NCBI GenBank assembly: GCA_036804525.1 | Contig: DAIRSE010000004.1 | Coordinates: 62,001 to 126,000, forward strand | Source of the DNA: JBFLVT01 sp036804525 | GTDB taxonomy: Bacteria; Bacillota; Desulfotomaculia; Desulfotomaculales; JASEER01 | Direction of reading: 5' to 3' | DNA: 64,000 nt | Shown here: positions 33,765-41,109 of the stretch, piece by piece | Layout of the letters: each line of letters opens with the position of its first letter | How positions within the stretch are numbered: position 1 is the first letter of the stretch | Translations under genes and position numbers: made by a program | Notes under the pieces: generated by a model | What the model saw: only the letters and a program-made list of their open reading frames with translations | Told to the model about the DNA's origin: nothing | Database searches by the model: none

Positions 33765-33870
33765 ACTTCTACCTCCCCACCAACAATTCGCGCCGTACCA
33801 TGAAAATCCTGCAGCGGGTGCTTCCGGCTTCACGCTTTACAGCATATCCCAAATATGCGCCCTTAATTAA

Positions 33871-33895
33871 CAAGGACCCGTTCATCGGGTCCTTG
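33871..33895 (-). terminator. Hairpin at the ylxY 3' end
   Basis: CAAGGACCCG / CGGGTCCTTG (33871-33880 and 33886-33895), a 10-bp stem whose loop holds the ylxY stop codon. It is followed on the minus strand by TTAATTAAG, a weak T-run, so termination may be partial. Confidence 0.55.
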
Positions 33896-34622
33896 CATTC
33901 TGTTTTGCATTTTGTTCAATTAGCTGCGAAACTGTTCCAACCTCGTAACCCCGCATCTTAAGTTCGTCAATGAGGTCAGGAAGTGCCGCCGCTGTTGCTT
34001 CTGTCGGATGCATCAGGACTATCCCGCCGGGGTGAATTTTACGCGTTACGCGTTTAAGGATCGCCTTTTGATCCCTATATTTCCAGTCAAGCGAATCGAC
34101 ACTCCACAGGATTGTTTTATAACCCAGCTGTTCGGCAGCCTGCAGAACGGCCGTTCCCCGTTCTCCATACGGCGGAGCGTACAGGCGGGGCTTAACGCCC
34201 AGGATGTTCTGGAGCACCTCTTCAGCCTTTTGCATATCTCGCATGTTGCCTTCCACAGACAGCTGGTCGGGGTGGGGATGCCCGTAGCCGTGACTGCCGA
34301 TCTCGTGCCCCGCAGCGGCCATTTCCTTTACAAGATCAGGAAACTTCGCCGCCCAGCGGCCGGTAACAAAAAAGGTTACCTTTACGTTTTTAAGCTTACA
34401 GGTTTCCAATATGGACGGCAGGCACTCTTCCCCCCAGTCCACGTTGATGGTCAGAGCAAGACGCTTCCTGTCTTCGGGTCCGTTATAAATTGGTTCCGCA
34501 ACCGTCGGCATGACGGTCCTTTCCAGGCTCATCAGGTACCCGCCGATCAAGGGAATAACAACAGCAGCCGCAAGCAAAACAGCCTTCCTGCTGTTAAAAA
34601 AATATGCGCGCAAGTCCCTCAC
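33882..34622 (-). CDS. ylxY: YlxY-type polysaccharide deacetylase-like protein
   Basis: A 246-residue NodB-fold protein with an N-terminal membrane anchor (AVLLAAAVVIPLIGGYL) facing the outside. Motif 1, normally TFDDG, reads INVDWGEE: the first Asp remains but the metal-binding second Asp is Trp. Motif 2 (SHGYGHP, H-x3-H) and motif 3 (APPYGERG) are present. Such motif changes are usual in the YlxY subgroup, so activity is doubtful. Located between pnp and mlpA as in Bacillus; YlxY is sporulation-associated. Confidence 0.88.
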   Translation of the reverse strand: MRDLRAYFFNSRKAVLLAAAVVIPLIGGYLMSLERTVMPTVAEPIYNGPEDRKRLALTINVDWGEECLPSILETCKLKNVKVTFFVTGRWAAKFPDLVKEMAAAGHEIGSHGYGHPHPDQLSVEGNMRDMQKAEEVLQNILGVKPRLYAPPYGERGTAVLQAAEQLGYKTILWSVDSLDWKYRDQKAILKRVTRKIHPGGIVLMHPTEATAAALPDLIDELKMRGYEVGTVSQLIEQNAKQNARTR

Positions 34623-34661
34623 CTCATGTGATGACTATGCGGCCTGCCTTGCAAGTTTGCC

Positions 34662-34691
34662 ATAAAAACAAACAACCCCCGGCAGGGGGGT
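34662..34691 (-). terminator. Terminator after pnp
   Basis: ACCCCC / GGGGGT stem (34675-34691), 5-nt loop, then TGTTTGTTTTT on the minus strand. Good intrinsic terminator 13 nt after the pnp stop. Confidence 0.8.
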
Positions 34692-34704
34692 GTTGAGAGG
34701 TTGA

Positions 34705-36960
34705 TTAACTGGACCGGTTGCCGCCTCCGAAACGGGAACGTGGCCTCCGGCCGCTGCGCTCGCGGTCGCCGGCTTCCCCGCGGTCGGGTGCCGCAGCATC
34801 CCGGACCCCTTTATAAGCTGCCAACTCCTCGGGAGTCATCGCTTCTTTCCTGGACAGTTTCAGGCGTCCCTGAGAATCGTACCCGATGGCCTTAACCAGG
34901 ATCTGGTCGCCTTCCTTGACAACGTCCTCGACAGACCGCACCCGGACCGGCGCCAGCTGCGAAATATGCACGAGCCCGTCCTTTCCGGACATGCCGAAAA
35001 CGCCGGGAATAACCTCGACAAATGCACCGAAATCCATAACCTTGACCACGCGGCCGAGATAAACCTTGCCTATCTCCACCTCAGCCGTAATGGCGTTGAT
35101 CAAAGAAAGTGCTTTTTCCGCTGCTTCGCTGTTGGGAGCAGTAATGAAGCACCGTCCGTCGTCCTCGATGTCAATATCAGCGCCTGTCTCCTCGGTAATC
35201 TTGCGAATGACCTTGCCTCCGGGACCGATGACCTCCCTGATCTTGTCAGGGTCGATAACGGTGTGCAGGACCCGCGGAGCATACGGCGACAATTCAGGCC
35301 TGGGCGCAGGCAGAAGCCCTTCGATCTTGTCCAGGATAAACAGCCGCGCATCCTTGGCCTGGGCAAGCGCCCTGGCCAGGATTGCAGTGTTGACCCCGGC
35401 GATCTTGATGTCCATCTGCAGCGCGGTAACGCCCTTGCGCGTGCCGGCCACCTTGAAGTCCATATCGCCGAGGTGATCCTCGATCCCCTGGATATCCGTA
35501 AGGATGGTGAAGTCATCGCCGTCCTTGATAAGGCCCATCGCGATACCCGCAACCGGGGCCTTAATGGGGACACCGGCGTCAAGCAACGCCAGGGTAGAAC
35601 CGCAGACGCTGCCCATGGAAGTGGAGCCGTTCGAGGAAAGGACCTCGCTGACGATCCGGATGGTGTAAGGGAACTTGTCCTCCGACGGAATGACAGCCTC
35701 GATCGCCCTTTCAGCCAGGGCCCCGTGGCCGATCTCACGCCGTCCGGGAGACCGTATCGGACGTGTTTCCCCGGTGGAGTAGGAAGGGAAGTTGTAGTGG
35801 TGCATGAAACGCTTGCTTTCCTCGGCTTCAAGGTTGTCCAGAATCTGCTCGTCGCTGATGGCCCCCAGGGTGACGACCGAGAGAACCTGCGTCTGTCCCC
35901 GCTGGAACAGACCGGAGCCGTGCGTGCGAGGCAAGATGCCGGCCTCGACGGTAACTGGCCTGATCTCGTCAAGGGCACGCCCGTCGATGCGGATTTTCTC
36001 CTTGGTGATCAGCTCCCTGACCACTTCTTTTTCGGTCGCGTCAATAACTTCCTTGATCGCGGCCTCTTGCTCGGGGAAAGTCTCCAGAGCCGCAGCCACC
36101 AGCTCTTTTATCACGTTTTCGAGGTATTCTTCACGGGGCTTTTTCTCGAGGCGGTTGTCCTTGCAGTAAAGGACGGCCTCGCGCAGCTTTTGCCTGGCGT
36201 TCTCTTTAACCGAGGCAACGATTTCGGGGTCGGGCTCAACAGGAGGTACCTCTTCCTTTTCCTTGGCGAGACCCAGGGAAAGGCATTCGGCGCGTAAATC
36301 GTTAACAAACCGCACGATCTTTTTGATTTCCCCATGGGCGAAGTCGATCGCCTCAAGGATTACCTCTTCAGGGACTTCGTCCGCGCCAGCCTCGACCATA
36401 TTAACGGCTGTTTCCGTGCCGGCTACGACAAGGTGCAGGTCGCTCTTGCCAGATTGCTCCAGGGTGGGATTGACGACCAGCTGCCCGTCCACCCGGCCGA
36501 TGATGACCGCGCCTATGGGTCCATTGAAGGGGATGTCGGAAACCATCAGAGCGCAAGACGTCCCGAACATCGCTGTAATTACGGGCGCGCAGTCCTGGTC
36601 GACCGACATTACGGTTGCCACGACATGCACGTCCTTGCGCAGCTGTTTGGGAAACAAGGGACGGATGGACCGGTCAATCAGTCGCGCATTCAGAATAGCC
36701 TTTTCCCCTGGACGTCCCTCGCGTTTCATAAAGCTGCCGGGTATGCGCCCGACAGCGTAATGGCGTTCCTCATAGTCAACCATCAGGGGAAAGAAGTCAA
36801 GACCCTCCCGTAACTGGGCAGCCGTAGCGGCGACAAGTACTACCGTATCTCCGTAGCGCGCCAGAGCCGCCCCGCTGGCCTGCCCCGCCATCCGGCCGAT
36901 CTCAACGCTCAGTTCGCGGCCGCCGATTTCTATGCTACGTCTTATATATTGTTGCGACAT
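34705..36960 (-). CDS. pnp: Polyribonucleotide nucleotidyltransferase (PNPase)
   Basis: Phosphorolytic 3'-to-5' exoribonuclease of mRNA decay. The 751-aa protein has two RNase PH domains (about 10-230 and 315-540, with FPSYSTGETRPIRSPGRREIGHGALAERA in the second), an intervening alpha domain, a KH domain (PDKIREVIGPGGKVIRKITEETG, about 552-574) and an S1 domain (YLGRVVKVMDFGAFVEV). The tail is Arg/Gly-rich (RSGRRPRSRFGGGNRSS). ATG at 36960; the frame from 36981 adds seven residues unlikely to be translated. Downstream of rpsO, the classic order. Confidence 0.96.
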   Translation of the reverse strand: MSQQYIRRSIEIGGRELSVEIGRMAGQASGAALARYGDTVVLVAATAAQLREGLDFFPLMVDYEERHYAVGRIPGSFMKREGRPGEKAILNARLIDRSIRPLFPKQLRKDVHVVATVMSVDQDCAPVITAMFGTSCALMVSDIPFNGPIGAVIIGRVDGQLVVNPTLEQSGKSDLHLVVAGTETAVNMVEAGADEVPEEVILEAIDFAHGEIKKIVRFVNDLRAECLSLGLAKEKEEVPPVEPDPEIVASVKENARQKLREAVLYCKDNRLEKKPREEYLENVIKELVAAALETFPEQEAAIKEVIDATEKEVVRELITKEKIRIDGRALDEIRPVTVEAGILPRTHGSGLFQRGQTQVLSVVTLGAISDEQILDNLEAEESKRFMHHYNFPSYSTGETRPIRSPGRREIGHGALAERAIEAVIPSEDKFPYTIRIVSEVLSSNGSTSMGSVCGSTLALLDAGVPIKAPVAGIAMGLIKDGDDFTILTDIQGIEDHLGDMDFKVAGTRKGVTALQMDIKIAGVNTAILARALAQAKDARLFILDKIEGLLPAPRPELSPYAPRVLHTVIDPDKIREVIGPGGKVIRKITEETGADIDIEDDGRCFITAPNSEAAEKALSLINAITAEVEIGKVYLGRVVKVMDFGAFVEVIPGVFGMSGKDGLVHISQLAPVRVRSVEDVVKEGDQILVKAIGYDSQGRLKLSRKEAMTPEELAAYKGVRDAAAPDRGEAGDRERSGRRPRSRFGGGNRSS

Positions 36961-36997
36961 GTAATCCTTTTCCCTCCACATATCGTCTACGGTGATA

Positions 36998-37022
36998 GCA
37001 GAAAGGGGGGGTATTGCCCCCC
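36998..37022 (-). terminator. Hairpin between rpsO and pnp
   Basis: AAGGGGGG / CCCCCC stem (about 37003-37022) right after the rpsO stop, followed on the minus strand by TTTCTGC. The weak T-run suggests partial termination or an RNA-processing site, as seen between rpsO and pnp in other bacteria. Confidence 0.55.
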
Positions 37023-37292
37023 TTATTTGCGCAAACCAAGTTTTTCAACTATAGCGCGGTACCTGGCGAAATCGTTTTCTTTCAGGTAGTTCAGCAACGC
37101 CCGGCGCTGCCCAACCATCTTCAGGAGCCCTCTGCGGGAATGAAAGTCTTTTTTGTGTTCCTTGAGGTGCTCGCTTAAAGTGTTGATGCGCTCCGTCAGG
37201 ATGGCCACCTGTACTTCAGGCGAACCTGTGTCATTCTCGTGAATCCTGAACTTGCTGATAATCTCCTGCTTACGATCCGGGTTGAGAGCCAA
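37023..37292 (-). CDS. rpsO: Ribosomal protein S15
   Basis: Small-subunit primary binding protein of 16S rRNA (h20-h22 junction). With TTG at 37292 (GGAGG 8 nt upstream) the product is exactly 89 aa, the family length, starting MALNPDRKQEIISKF. Signature DTGSPEVQVAILTERINTLSEHLKEHKKDFHSRRGLLKMV is complete. The longer frame to 37328 is not needed. Confidence 0.97.
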   Translation of the reverse strand: MALNPDRKQEIISKFRIHENDTGSPEVQVAILTERINTLSEHLKEHKKDFHSRRGLLKMVGQRRALLNYLKENDFARYRAIVEKLGLRK

Positions 37293-37373
37293 CAAAAACA
37301 CCTCCATATTATGCTTGAATCGCTGCAAGCCAAGCGTGACGCCGGAGGTACGCTCACCCTAGCCTGCAGTTCA

Positions 37374-37598
37374 TCACTTCCCGATAATGGTGATTACCAG
37401 GCGGCCGCTGGGAATGTCCTTCACAACCATATCAAATACCCGTCCCGAACGCGCGGTAAAACCGCGAAACCTCGTTGCCGCAACAATCGTCCCGGGAACA
37501 GATCTAGCCGCCGAAACAATATCGGCAATGCTTATATCCTGCTGGCGCATCTCTTTCAGGCGCTTGCGGGCATGTTCGGTAATGATGACACGCGTCAT
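37374..37598 (-). CDS. DUF4258-like small protein
   Basis: A 74-residue protein. The start ITEHARKRLKEMRQQDISIADIVSAARS and strands GRVFDMVVKDIPSGRLVITIIG fit DUF4258, a family with a BrnT/RelE-like look often found beside small partner genes. ATG at 37598 overlaps the stop of the preceding small gene (ATGA). The pair is inserted between ribF and rpsO, which are otherwise neighbours in many Firmicutes. It could be a toxin-antitoxin module, a ribonuclease-like protein, or a harmless conserved pair; I cannot decide from sequence. Confidence 0.65.
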   Translation of the reverse strand: MTRVIITEHARKRLKEMRQQDISIADIVSAARSVPGTIVAATRFRGFTARSGRVFDMVVKDIPSGRLVITIIGK

Positions 37599-37807
37599 TG
37601 TCCACCCTTGGCCGCTTTTTCAGCAAGAAAGGTAAACAACGCATCGCTGAAGGCCACCAGATTCGCCTGTTCTATGTTAGCCGCCCGGTATAATCCCTCC
37701 AGCTCATCCCTCAACTGCCTGAAGTCATCGCTCAGACAGATCATCGCTATGTGCTCGGCCCACTTCTTTATTTCCGCTTCGGGCAGTTTAAGAAGCGCGT
37801 CGTTCAT
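37595..37807 (-). CDS. Small hypothetical protein paired with the DUF4258 gene
   Basis: A 70-residue acidic, probably helical protein (DALLKLPEAEIKKWAEHIAMICLSDD, then RDELEGLYRAANIEQANLVAFSDALFTFL). ATG at 37807 has GGTGG 8 nt upstream. Its stop overlaps the start of the DUF4258 gene by 4 nt, so the two are translationally coupled. Size, charge and position first in the pair would suit an antitoxin, but no DNA-binding motif is visible. Confidence 0.6.
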   Translation of the reverse strand: MNDALLKLPEAEIKKWAEHIAMICLSDDFRQLRDELEGLYRAANIEQANLVAFSDALFTFLAEKAAKGGQ

Positions 37808-37898
37808 ACCGGCACCCACCTTTACACCCGCCTTATTTTAGCATAGTCAAAAGCAGATGTAAACGTCATCCAACTTCTCTGGCAATCAGACAGCGCTT

Positions 37899-38834
37899 TT
37901 AATCAACGTTGACCGCACGGGCGGCGCGAATATCGTCTTCGATTTGTCGGATTAAATCCTGCACGCTGGCAAATTTTTTTTCATCACGTAAACGTCGTTG
38001 AAAAAGAACCCTGATTGGAACCCCGTACAAGTCACCCTGGAAGTCGAAGAGGTGGACTTCAATGTTTCTATAGTCGTTATTGTTTCCTTTAAAAGTAGGG
38101 CGCAAACCTACATTGGCCACACCCAGGTAGGTTTCGCCGTCAAGCTGAACTTTTACTGCATACACCCCATTTGGCGGGGTTAACAGGCTTTCGGTCAGCT
38201 CCAAGTTTGCCGTGGGAAAACCAAGGCTGCGGCCTCGCCTGTCGCCCTGCACAACGACCCCTTCAACAAACGGGTGGTATCCGAGCAGTTTTCTGGCTTC
38301 CTCGATGCGGCCCGCAAAAAGCTCTTCGCGGATAAGGGTGCTGGAGACAACCCGCCCGTCGATGCTTACGGGAGGGATGATGTAAACCTCGAAACCGTGC
38401 AGGGCTCCCAGCTTCTTCAAAGTCTCCGGCGTGCCCTTTCCCTTGTAACCAAAGGTGTAGTTGTAACCGACGAAAACCGCTTTAACGCCCAGTTCCCGGA
38501 CGAGCACCCTGGCCGCGAATTCCTCCGGCAAAAGCCTGGCGAAGTCCAGCGTAAACGGGACCGCGAGCAAGAGCTCCACGCCAAGGCGCTCAATCAACCG
38601 TTCCTTGGCCTTTGGCGAGAGCAGCAGGGGGGGCGCTGCCTCCGGCCGGAGAACGGCAAGGGGGTGGGGGTTAAAGGTAAATATGGCCGGTGTGCAGCCG
38701 TTTGCTCGCGCTCTTTTGACCACGTTGGAGATGAGTTCCTGGTGTCCGCGATGCACACCGTCGAAGTTTCCCAGGCCAAGCATAATCCGAGGGTATTCAG
38801 TTTTGAGACCGTGAAACTCGGTTCTTACATCCAC
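37899..38834 (-). CDS. ribF: Bifunctional riboflavin kinase / FMN adenylyltransferase
   Basis: Makes FMN and FAD. The 311-residue protein has an N-terminal FAD synthetase domain (LGLGNFDGVHRGHQELI about 17-33, FNPHPLAVL, VSSTLIREEL) and a C-terminal flavokinase domain (GRSLGFPTANLEL, NGVYAVKV, NIEVHLFDF). GTG at 38834 has GGGGAGG 9 nt upstream and starts one base after the truB stop; ORF extension to 38936 lies within truB. The truB-ribF order is standard. Confidence 0.95.
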   Translation of the reverse strand: MDVRTEFHGLKTEYPRIMLGLGNFDGVHRGHQELISNVVKRARANGCTPAIFTFNPHPLAVLRPEAAPPLLLSPKAKERLIERLGVELLLAVPFTLDFARLLPEEFAARVLVRELGVKAVFVGYNYTFGYKGKGTPETLKKLGALHGFEVYIIPPVSIDGRVVSSTLIREELFAGRIEEARKLLGYHPFVEGVVVQGDRRGRSLGFPTANLELTESLLTPPNGVYAVKVQLDGETYLGVANVGLRPTFKGNNNDYRNIEVHLFDFQGDLYGVPIRVLFQRRLRDEKKFASVQDLIRQIEDDIRAARAVNVD

Positions 38835-38835
38835 C

Positions 38836-39768
38836 CTACGGCGCCTCCCCGTCGTCCTGTCTTGCCCAGACCCATACGGGCCGGAAAGAAACTGGTTCGG
38901 TCTCGCAGCATTCAGCAACGGCCAAAAGCCCGCCATCGTCCATCAGCCTTACGAATCCTTGCAGCTTTTCGGGCATTGATGCCACGCCCGCCGCGAAGAG
39001 CCTTCTCCCGGAAAGCACAGCAGCTCGGGCGCTCGGCTTGATAACGACACCCGGCAAAAAGGCCAGTGCTTCGTTAACACCGATCAGTTTTTGCTTTAGT
39101 CTACCCCTGGCGGCTAAAAACCTCACCTCTTCAAGCGTAAGAGAGGACTGAAGGTCAAAACTGCCAACCGACGTGCGTAAAAGGAAAGAAAGATACCCGC
39201 CTTTTCCCAGACGGCTGCCCACCTCGTGGCATAGTGTCCGGACGTACGTCCCCTTTGAACAGTGCACATCAAATAAGGCACGGGGATTGCTTGTTCCCAA
39301 GCCGGTAAGGCGTACGGGCCTGATTGAGTACACCTCGATGGCCCTTGGCTCACGCTCCACTTCCAGGCCCTGGCGGGCGATTTCGTACAGTTTTTTGCCT
39401 CCCTGCTTCACGGCGGAAACCATGGGCGGAACCTGCATTTGCCTGCCTTCCAGGCTATTGAGGGCAGCGAGAATGTCTTCCGCACTCAGCGAGGAAGCGT
39501 CATCACGCGAGGTAATCTTTCCGTAAGCGTCTTGCGTATCAGTTGCAAGACCGAAGGTCACTTCGGCACGGTAAGTTTTATCGTTGGCACTGAGGAACCG
39601 TATGCTTCTGGTAGCCCTGCCCAGGCAGACTACCAGGACCCCGCAAGCACCAGGATCAAGCGTCCCGCTGTGACCGACTTTCTTTAAGCCGCTCTGACGC
39701 CGAACAAAGCTGACAACATCATGCGAGGTCATCCCCGGGGGTTTTAGGATATTTAGAATACCGTCCAT
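38836..39768 (-). CDS. truB: tRNA pseudouridine-55 synthase
   Basis: Forms pseudouridine 55 in the T loop of tRNAs. The 310-aa protein has the catalytic motif KVGHSGTLDPGACGVLVV (catalytic Asp in LDP, about 38-40), KTYRAEVTFG and the KGTYVRTLCHEVG motif. A C-terminal PUA-like part follows (about 235-310). ATG at 39768 has GAGG 6 nt upstream. The start overlaps the nrnA 3' end by 50 nt, an unusually long overlap for this operon. Confidence 0.95.
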   Translation of the reverse strand: MDGILNILKPPGMTSHDVVSFVRRQSGLKKVGHSGTLDPGACGVLVVCLGRATRSIRFLSANDKTYRAEVTFGLATDTQDAYGKITSRDDASSLSAEDILAALNSLEGRQMQVPPMVSAVKQGGKKLYEIARQGLEVEREPRAIEVYSIRPVRLTGLGTSNPRALFDVHCSKGTYVRTLCHEVGSRLGKGGYLSFLLRTSVGSFDLQSSLTLEEVRFLAARGRLKQKLIGVNEALAFLPGVVIKPSARAAVLSGRRLFAAGVASMPEKLQGFVRLMDDGGLLAVAECCETEPVSFRPVWVWARQDDGEAP

Positions 39769-40747
39769 GCAAAGCCTCTCTTGCCGCCGTAATTGCAGCG
39801 TTAACCAAACGTTGTTCAACTTCCTCGTAGGGGCCCTCGACCGAGCAACCCGACGCCCGAGGGTGACCGCCCCCGCCGAAAAGCTGGGCCAGTTTGCTGA
39901 CGTCAACAGCGCGCTTGGAGCGGAAGCCCACCTTGTACCGGTTAAGCCCTGTTTCTCTGAAGAAGAGGGCGACCTCGACGCCTTCAATCACGCGCGCGTA
40001 ATTGATCAGGCCCTCCGCTTCGTCGTCGGTTGCTCCCGCTTCCCTTTCCATTTGGCGCGTCATTCTCATCCAGGCCACTGTTCCGCACGGACTCACCTTC
40101 AGCGTGCCCAGCACGGCATGCAGCAGGCGGAGGGAAGACAGCGGCTTTTCATCATAAATCAGCGTGTTAACCTCTGAGGGCGATAAACCGCACTCGATAA
40201 GCCTTGCCACGCGGAGGTGAGTTCCGGCGGTAGTGTTGTCATAGCGAAAAGACCCAGTGTCGGTGGAGATCGCCGTGTATAAACAGGTCGCGATATCCAG
40301 GTTCAGCGGGACCCCCAGCAGTTCTCCCAGGTCAAAGACGATTTCCCCTACCGCCGAAGCCTTGGGGTCAATGTAATTGTGGTCGCCATAAGGAGGCGTA
40401 GATGCGTGGTGATCGAGGTTTAAAACAGTAAGCCCCGGCTTATCAAGAAGCACCCTCAGTGCCTCGCCTATTCTTTCCGGAACCGAGCAGTCGAGCACAA
40501 CAAAGAGATCGTAATCCCCTTCCGGAACCCGGCCGATTAAGAACTTGTCCACTCCCGGTAAGAAAGCGTAAGTTGACGGGATAGGGTCGTTGCTCACAAG
40601 GGTGATCTTCTTGCCCAGGTGCTCGAGCATCAACCCCAGGGCGGCTGTCGAGCCCACGGAATCCCCGTCGGGCATGACATGCCCGGCCAGAATAACGCTG
40701 CGCGCCTTGAGCAGTATATCCGCTATTTCTTGCAGGCCTTTATTCAT
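39719..40747 (-). CDS. nrnA: DHH/DHHA1 phosphoesterase, oligoribonuclease NrnA
   Basis: Degrades nano-RNAs and dephosphorylates pAp. The 342-aa protein has the DHH domain (HVMPDGDSVGSTAALG about 23-38, VLDCS, LNLDHHASTPPYGDHNYID about 108-126) and the DHHA1 domain with GGGGHPRASG (about 296-305). The metal-binding Asp/His set is complete. It lies between rbfA and truB; the start overlaps the rbfA stop by 8 nt. Confidence 0.94.
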   Translation of the reverse strand: MNKGLQEIADILLKARSVILAGHVMPDGDSVGSTAALGLMLEHLGKKITLVSNDPIPSTYAFLPGVDKFLIGRVPEGDYDLFVVLDCSVPERIGEALRVLLDKPGLTVLNLDHHASTPPYGDHNYIDPKASAVGEIVFDLGELLGVPLNLDIATCLYTAISTDTGSFRYDNTTAGTHLRVARLIECGLSPSEVNTLIYDEKPLSSLRLLHAVLGTLKVSPCGTVAWMRMTRQMEREAGATDDEAEGLINYARVIEGVEVALFFRETGLNRYKVGFRSKRAVDVSKLAQLFGGGGHPRASGCSVEGPYEEVEQRLVNAAITAAREALHGRYSKYPKTPGDDLA

Positions 40748-41096
40748 TACCCCCGGGCCTCTCCCTTTTCAGCTCGTCCAGAAGAGCACTGAGACGCATC
40801 CCTTCGCTTATGGAATGATCCAGCTTAAAGGTTATTTCCGGAGTATGCCGCAGCCTGATGCGCTGGCCGAGTTCAGTCCGCAGATAACCCTGGGCCCTCG
40901 TCAGTGCCTGCATGCACTGCGATTGCTGCTCTTCTGGGCCGAAGACGCTGACGAAGACCTTAACGTGCCTGAGGTCCGGGGAGACCTCGGCTCCGGTTAC
41001 GGTGATAAACCCGATACGCGGGTCCTTCATCTGTTGCAGCAGATCAGACAACTCTTCTTTGATAACTTCAGCCAGACGCTCCGGTCGGTAGCCCAT
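40740..41096 (-). CDS. rbfA: Ribosome-binding factor A
   Basis: Assists late 30S maturation at the 5' end of 16S rRNA. The 118-aa KH-fold protein has the family start RPERLAEVIKEELSDLLQQMKDPRIGFITVTGAEVSPDL and the central KVFVSVFG with LRHTPEITFKLDHSISEGMRL. It lies between infB and nrnA as in Bacillus, 13 nt after the infB stop. Confidence 0.95.
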   Translation of the reverse strand: MGYRPERLAEVIKEELSDLLQQMKDPRIGFITVTGAEVSPDLRHVKVFVSVFGPEEQQSQCMQALTRAQGYLRTELGQRIRLRHTPEITFKLDHSISEGMRLSALLDELKRERPGGNE

Positions 41097-41109
41097 CGGC
41101 CGGCACCTC

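Noticed and set aside
34966..36297. 443-codon frame on the plus strand within pnp
   Set aside because: It is a shadow of the GC-rich, strongly coded pnp gene on the opposite strand; no domain, no ribosome site, and every pnp motif is intact.
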